From positions 1-22,500 of the forward strand of contig WBZZ01006038.1 in NCBI GenBank assembly GCA_019918135.1: 22,500 nt of DNA, written 5' to 3'. This stretch comes from Paulinella micropora. Its lineage: Eukaryota > Cercozoa > Imbricatea > Euglyphida > Paulinellidae. Below are positions 17,885 through 22,500 of the stretch, piece by piece (positions within the stretch are counted from its first letter, which is position 1; the number at the start of each line of letters is the position of its first letter). The notes under the pieces are model-generated. The model saw only the letters and a list, made by a program, of their open reading frames with translations. It ran no database searches and was not told the DNA's origin. A program made the position numbers and the translations under genes.

Positions 17885-19039
17885 CATCACAGGCCTATTC
17901 CCAGACCCCGTTTTGATGCTTCAGAGCGATTATGCCGACAATACCTAGACGAACAGAAGGAAAAGAAGGCCGAACCACCTAAACCCAAGTTCGGCCCGGA
18001 TACTATTAGCTCCAACCTCACTCCCCCTCAGAAGAAAAGAGCGAAAGATTTTCTAGAGCGTTACGGCGACCGATTCCATGAAAAGGCTGGCTGTTTTACG
18101 CACACCCTTATCTCTTTGAAGCTACGTCCAGGCGCACAGCCTATTTGGGTTCCCTGCCCTAGATGGACGCCTGCTGTCAGAGAGTTCCTGACCCAGTGGG
18201 CAGACGATATGCTTGCTACTGGCCGCTATAGTTTTGCCTCTCCTAATTGTGAGTGGGCTACTAGACCGTGCCCTGTAGGCAAGTTTAACTCCCTCTTGCA
18301 GGATCATTTCAAAGGCATCCGCATGGTATTCGACTACCGCGCGGTTAACGACCGGCTCATCCTTCCGGTCCCCGGCCTTCCTAACCCCGATCATCACCGT
18401 GAGCTCTTCGCGGGATACAACTATCTCTCCGCGTTGGACATGGTTGATGGTTTTTCGCACCTGAAGATCGACCCTACAGACGGTAGCCGCGACATCCTCG
18501 CCGTATGGACTTCTCGTGGACTTCTAGTCCCCAACTATATGACGCAGGGTATCCACCGCGCCCCTGGTGACTTCCAACGCGCAGTCGACAAGTCTTTTGG
18601 CCATCTCCCTTTTTGGGGTCAAACGGCTGCAGCATACATCGACGACGTACATTTGGCTCACGACGATTTCGACGTCCATATGAACCAACTGGAGAAGCTC
18701 ATGGAGGCTGCGGAGGCAGCCGGCTGTTACTTTGCCGCGGATAAGCTACGCATTGGCTACAACTCACTTCCCGTGCTCGGCAAAGTCTGCAGCAAGAAAG
18801 GCGTCGCCGCCGACACAAGCAAGATTGACGCGATCCTGAAGATCTCTGAACCGCAGAACATCACCGAGGTCCGATCTATACTCGGTATGACCAACTTTAT
18901 TCATGCACATATTCCCAACTACTCTCGCTTGGTGGCGCCGCTCTCCGATCTACTCAAGTCTGCGAACGCCCGGCCTACGGGACCCAACTTTTTCCGTGAA
19001 AAAGAGAGAAATGTTTTGCAAAGCTCAAGCGTGTCCTGA
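17885..19039 (+). CDS. Ty3/gypsy reverse transcriptase
   Basis: The frame is open from 17885. The N-terminal lead (FLERYGDRFHEKAGCFTH, then ISLKLRPGAQP) matches the pre-RT region of gypsy elements. The palm motifs are all present: FDYRAVNDRLILPVPGLPNP (18,329-18,388), motif A SALDMVDGFSHLKI with catalytic Asp at 18437-18439, APGDFQRAVD, and motif C AAYIDDVHLAH with YIDD at 18635-18646. VLGKVCSKKGVAAD follows, then the thumb/connection LGMTNFIHAHIPNYS. The frame ends at TGA 19037-19039. RNase H continues in another phase from about 19012, which makes a one-base deletion in the TTTT at 19014-19017 the simplest explanation. Confidence 0.95.
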   Translation, partial: HHRPIPRPRFDASERLCRQYLDEQKEKKAEPPKPKFGPDTISSNLTPPQKKRAKDFLERYGDRFHEKAGCFTHTLISLKLRPGAQPIWVPCPRWTPAVREFLTQWADDMLATGRYSFASPNCEWATRPCPVGKFNSLLQDHFKGIRMVFDYRAVNDRLILPVPGLPNPDHHRELFAGYNYLSALDMVDGFSHLKIDPTDGSRDILAVWTSRGLLVPNYMTQGIHRAPGDFQRAVDKSFGHLPFWGQTAAAYIDDVHLAHDDFDVHMNQLEKLMEAAEAAGCYFAADKLRIGYNSLPVLGKVCSKKGVAADTSKIDAILKISEPQNITEVRSILGMTNFIHAHIPNYSRLVAPLSDLLKSANARPTGPNFFREKERNVLQSSSVS

Positions 19040-19704
19040 CAACGCTACCGATCCTCGCCAAGTACAACAAGACGCAGCAGCTCTACCTTCGAACAGACGC
19101 TAGCATCGTTGGCATCGGTGGAGCTCTACATTCGGGCCCTGAGAAGTCTGCACCCGTCATCTCTTATTTCTCGCTTAAATTCACGGATACTCAATCTCGG
19201 TGGGTCACGTATGTTCGGAAAGCTTACGGTATAATTTACGGAGTTCAGCAATCAAGTTACTATATTGATGCTAGTGATCATCCGCTGACTATCGTCACGG
19301 ATCATCGCCCGCTCATATGGCTATACCACGCCAGAAGCCCGATGGTTGTCGGATGGGTCCTAGACCACCTTCAAACTATCCGCTTCAAGGTGGAATACAT
19401 TTAGGGTAAACAGAATCTCCTTCCTGATGCCCTCTCTCGTGTTCCTTGTATATCGCCCGGCCAACCCACTCTCCTCGGGGAAGTCGAAGCGACGAATCAG
19501 CTACTGGACACCATCCCGGCAACTATGTTACAGTCCAGTGGAGGCTCCTTTTGGCTCGCGATTGACGGTAGTCATCCGCAATTAGACGCGCGCTTTAAGA
19601 AGCACGACTGTCGGATTTTGCGCGGTGCACCAACGATCAAGACCCTACAGGCCCCATGGGACTATGCCATATCATCCCGCCCGCGGAGCGTGCTCCAGAC
19701 GTAG
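19012..19704 (+). CDS. RNase H and linker (frame -1 to RT, with an internal TAG)
   Basis: RNase H removes the RNA strand after reverse transcription. Starting as FAKLKRVLTTLPILAKYN, it has the first catalytic Asp in LRTDASIVGIGGAL (D at 19096-19098), TDHRPLIWL (third acidic position) and PDALSRVP (fourth). In the usual 'EKE' position it reads VRKAYGIIYGV, so the second acidic residue appears absent, although hand alignment is uncertain. A TAG at 19402-19404 interrupts VEYI-GKQN, where most relatives have Pro, Gln or Lys. The frame then runs as a linker to TAG at about 19702, and the sequence moves to another frame at 19656-19700. Confidence 0.85.
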
Positions 19705-20130
19705 CCCGTAAACTTTTTGCTCTCAACAAGCCTGTTGCTGTACTTGTTCCTCAAGACATGATACACCTCATACCCGACGGTGAGACCATCTCTCGTGAGA
19801 CAGTATTAGCATGTCACAAGATCGTCTTCCTTGAGGACAACCTTGTGTGGCTTGTTCATAACTTTGGATTGGATCGCCATGCTGTGCTTAATATGTATGC
19901 TACATCACATGCCCCGCGCGTCATACGCGCGGATATCCAGTCAGCGCAGAAAGAAGACCCCATTTTACAACCGCTTTGGGACGGATCTACATCTACCGGC
20001 CAGGGTAATACTCTTCTCTTTTTCAAGGGAGGGCTAGCGGTACATATCATGCCCGACCGCTCCCGCCGTAAATATGTTCCCAATCCCCTCATACGCAAGC
20101 TTGATCCAGAATCACGCAAAGGTCCCCACC
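19656..20130 (+). CDS. RNase H-integrase linker / integrase N-terminal region
   Basis: This segment in a third phase begins about 19,656 (HIIPPAERAPDVARKLFALN) and is open to 20261. It includes FFKGGLAVHIMPDRSRRKYVPNP, which matches the position of the pre-integrase strand ('G.L....R.YVP..L'). The integrase frame takes over within the overlap 20,074-20,160, so the last part of this frame is probably off-frame. The annotated end is the approximate switch point. Confidence 0.6.
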
Positions 20131-21070
20131 CTTGCCCCATACATCCATCAGCGATACATATGGTTCGGACCCGATGGGAAAGACAAGATGCACGCCGACA
20201 TTGCGGCTATCCTCAAAGATTCCCACTTTTGTCAACTATCGCACGCCCGCCTCACACTTAATCATGGCCGCTATAACTCGGTGGTCTGGAGCCATCCAGG
20301 TCAAGCTATAGGCATAGATCATGTTCATGTAGGCATCGAAGGCGTACTCGAACAGTACGTGTTAACTATAGTCGATCTATTCGCAGGTTACTTGCTGTTT
20401 ATTCCAGTCCTTTCCGCCACTGCTGAAGAAACCGTTGAGACCATCCTCGCCCGATGGGTTTGCCTTTTTGGTTTTCCTGAGGCCATCCTGTCTGACGATC
20501 ATGGATCTTTCCGTGGCAATCTTGCCAAGGCCTTCTGCAGCATGGCTGGAATCGAATGGCTCACCACCGCGCCATACTCTCACCATCAGTTAGGCATGGT
20601 AGAACGCAGGCATCAAAGCCTCCGCCGCGCTATCCAGGCACTCGCAGACAAAGACAAGAAGACTTGGCCCAAGGCCATGCCAGCTCTGTCGTTCTCGCAG
20701 AACACTTACGTCTCTACCGCCACCGGCGTATCCGCTTTTGAAGGTATGATGGCTCGCCAGCCACGTACATCTATCGATATCTTCGATTCTCCCGACGTCA
20801 TCGCTGAACGCGCGGCTCGATCAACCGCCGCAATGACTAAGTCTGGCTCGACGACCGTCCAGACATCGGACCAACTCGACACTCTCCGCTTAGTCCAGAT
20901 TGCTGTCACGGCGTATGTCAAGGAATACGCCTCCTTCACGCGCAAGGCTGCCAACGAACAGAAGAACAAGCAACGGCAACGCAAGCTACCCGATTGGAAG
21001 GTGGGTGACCGAGTCACCGTCTATCGCCCCAAGCAGTCAACCAAGGTATTCCCGCCTCTTCTGTTCTCCA
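20074..21070 (+). CDS. Integrase: catalytic core and start of C-terminal domain
   Basis: Integrase inserts the cDNA into the genome. The core shows the DDE triad: Asp in IGIDHVHVG (residue 82 counted from 20074), Asp in LSDDHGSF (141) and Glu in GMVERRHQSL (177), giving exact D-x35-E spacing. The upstream zinc-binding region is degenerate: SHFCQLSHARL has a single Cys where CxxC is usual. After the core, ATGVSAFEGMMARQPRT and WKVGDRVTVYRPKQS match the usual integrase tail. The frame stays open to 21276, but the GPY/F module continues in another phase from about 21,060, so the end given is the apparent switch. Confidence 0.93.
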
Positions 21071-21071
21071 A

Positions 21072-21487
21072 CACGACGGCCCTTACATTATATTGGAAAA
21101 GCTTTCCAATAACACCTTTCGCCTCCGGCACGAGCACACCAACAAGGTCCTCCGCAAAATTGACATTACACACCTCAATCCCTACACGGCCCCCACCAAT
21201 TTGGCTCAGGCCATCGACCCTGTCCAGGATCAGGCACACAATGACGACCAGAAGGACTATGTTGTTGGTGAGGTGATAGCCTTCATCGACCATGGCTTGC
21301 TCAAGTTAGGGATGATCATGGATGAAGATCCCACGGACGATCGCGACGACTTCCGCGTTCACCAGCTCGGCATCACTTCGCTATCTAATATGCAATACCG
21401 CCCAGTTTATGTGGAGCCGATTGTCCATCCGGACGGCACAATCACGGAGGGACGGACGCATCTCCAATGGACCTCAACTCCTGGAAG
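21072..21487 (+). CDS. Integrase C-terminal GPY/F module and extension
   Basis: This frame reads HDGPYIILEKLSNNTFRLRH, then VLRKIDITHLNPY, a clear GPY/F domain (21,072-21,185) characteristic of Ty3/gypsy integrases. An extension follows: VVGEVIAFIDHGLLKLGMIM with acidic residues, then YRPVYVEPIVHPDGTITEG. In some gypsy lineages this position carries a chromodomain or other chromatin reader. The extension resembles a small beta-barrel (Tudor/BAH/chromo-like), but no aromatic cage can be assigned by eye. The stop is at about 21,485, where the sequence continues in another phase. Confidence 0.75.
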
Positions 21488-21661
21488 AAGATGACACTCG
21501 ACAGCGAGAATGATCAGGTCGTGCATCGGGATATCCAGTTCAAGCCAAGCACCAACTTCAGGAACAAGGGCTCGATCATTCCCGAGCAACTCAAACGTTT
21601 ACGCAAACCTTACAACGGTAAGAAGTACGATTTTCATGTTTTCAAACTAAGATCGAAGTAG
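21467..21661 (+). CDS. Polyprotein C-terminal end
   Basis: In a different phase overlapping the previous frame by about 20 bases, 64 codons read WKKMTLDSENDQVVHRDIQF and later GSIIPEQLKRLRKPYNGKKY, ending at TAG. It is probably the true C terminus of the element's polyprotein after a one-base shift near 21,465. It is basic and has no recognised motif. Confidence 0.5.
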   Translation: MDLNSWKKMTLDSENDQVVHRDIQFKPSTNFRNKGSIIPEQLKRLRKPYNGKKYDFHVFKLRSK

Positions 21662-22084
21662 ACTCTCAAGTGGTTTTTGCTTTTAGACTCCCTTCGGACT
21701 CTATTTCCTTTCCCACTTCATATACCAACCAACAATTTAGTGTTTTCTACAGGCTTGTACGATAGTCATATTCGCATATTTTGAACTGGCATTAGCTAAG
21801 GCAGGTCACACAATGCTATTTACCGCTTTGAACACGTAGTGATAGTGTTGGCCCTACGCTCCTTTCATGATGTATGATTGGGTACACTATATCCATCCTG
21901 CCTCTGCATGTTGATACTATTTTGATCAATTCGTTGACACATATACGCACGCACATATCGCGCATTGATCTACATCTGCAATCTCTTTGATTCGTTTTCT
22001 TTTTAAACTTATTTACACATCATTTGGTCAATCATCAGAGTTACGATTCGTTTCGATCGCAACTCCAACCTACCGTTATGGTCT
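21662..22084 (+). other. 3' untranslated region of the LTR element
   Basis: AT-rich sequence lies between the last codon and the purine tract. No ORF or motif was recognised. Confidence 0.6.
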
Positions 22085-22103
22085 GGGGGGGGGGGGGGGG
22101 GAG
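22085..22103 (+). promoter_or_regulatory. Polypurine tract (plus-strand primer)
   Basis: A run of 17 G followed by AG ends one base before the start of the 3' LTR homology. This is the expected position and composition for the RNase H-resistant primer of plus-strand synthesis. Confidence 0.9.
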
Positions 22104-22104
22104 T

Positions 22105-22500
22105 TATCGGAATGACTACCGTACCGGACCGAAACATTAATATTGTGTTAAACTTTCTTCAAATTTTTTACTTCAAGTTTACACTTCTATTTTTATTTCC
22201 GTTACTTCATTTTTCCGTTTATTTATCAACAGTGACTGTCATAACTTGTAGTTATTACGTTTTCAACTGCCGTTAACAGATCAATTTATTTCCCTTTTAC
22301 AGCTAGCTTTTTAGAAAAACTTGACTATTGCATCAAGTTTTTTTCCCATAGGAGTCCGAGTGAAAACTTTTATTCCTTTGACCGCTATTTCCGGTCTCCA
22401 GTCATACTTTATTTCCTTGGACAGTGTTTTCCTGTATCCGGCGTGTCCACGCTCCAAGTAAAATGGTAAAACAAGTCAGATAGGTCCGAGTCACAAGTTA
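22105..22500 (+). repeat. 3' LTR (partial, cut by window edge)
   Basis: It matches 8615-8989 from its first base. It carries three small insertions relative to the 5' copy: AGTGAC near 22,232, GGAGTCCGAG (against TC) near 22,351, and six bases creating GTCCGAGT near 22,480. Roughly ten substitutions were counted by hand. Confidence 0.95.

Larger units (their letters stand above)
8615..22500 (+). mobile_element. Ty3/gypsy-type LTR retrotransposon, unusually large (>13.9 kb), 3' LTR cut by window edge
   Basis: Two direct repeats begin identically (TATCGGAATGACTACCG) at 8615 and 22105. A purine tract precedes the second copy. Between them come Gag, a zinc knuckle, aspartic protease, RT, RNase H and integrase in the PR-RT-RH-IN order of Ty3/gypsy elements. 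The roughly 13.1 kb from the proven 5' LTR segment to the 3' LTR is far longer than usual. The excess lies mainly between protease and RT. About fourteen frame changes and a few in-frame stops occur along the internal region. No target-site duplication can be assessed because the right end is outside the window. Confidence 0.93.

Noticed and set aside
1151..19404. Alternative genetic code (TGA as Trp, TAG as Gln) to explain in-frame stops
   Set aside because: Only a few in-frame TGA/TAG codons occur, while Trp is otherwise always TGG in the recognised RT, and frameshifts occur as well. Ordinary nonsense mutations or errors explain it better.

Overview
The window is eukaryotic and consists almost entirely of transposable elements. 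No host gene, tRNA, rRNA or CRISPR array was recognised. GC-rich retroelement coding sequence alternates with AT-rich LTR and intergenic DNA. The family content (an EEP/RT LINE, a Ty1/copia-type Gag and a large Ty3/gypsy-type LTR element) and the serine-rich proteins suggest a protist with a large, repeat-laden genome. An alveolate is a guess that the sequence alone cannot confirm.

Layout: (1) 1-4307, minus strand: a non-LTR retrotransposon (LINE) whose long ORF reads endonuclease (EEP) then reverse transcriptase and runs off the left edge. Its frame is interrupted by one in-frame TGA at 1151-1153. (2) 4310-5830: mostly non-coding, with a large near-palindromic foldback (about 4845-5002), a TAA microsatellite and an AT-rich hairpin. 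(3) 5841-7769, minus strand: a decayed Gag-like gene with a canonical CCHC zinc knuckle and no recognisable pol. (4) 7770-8614: non-coding. (5) 8615 to beyond 22500, plus strand: an LTR retrotransposon of at least 13.9 kb. Its LTR starts are alignable (8615-8989 against 22105-22500), with a G17 polypurine tract directly before the 3' LTR. Internal order is Gag, zinc knuckle, aspartic protease, about 5 kb of unrecognised and low-complexity protein sequence, RT, RNase H, integrase, then a C-terminal extension.

The protease, RT, RNase H and integrase parts are standard Ty3/gypsy machinery. The unusual part is the roughly 5 kb between protease and RT (about 12.7-17.9 kb), which keeps long reading frames, resembles no family I know and includes an acidic/poly-Ser region, an Arg/Ser-rich region and a 13-bp tandem repeat. 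The internal region changes frame about fourteen times in both directions, and two domains carry nonsense codons. By hand count the alignable LTR parts differ by about 2-3% substitutions plus a few indels. The copy is therefore either a decaying, fairly young insertion or is affected by indel errors in the assembly.
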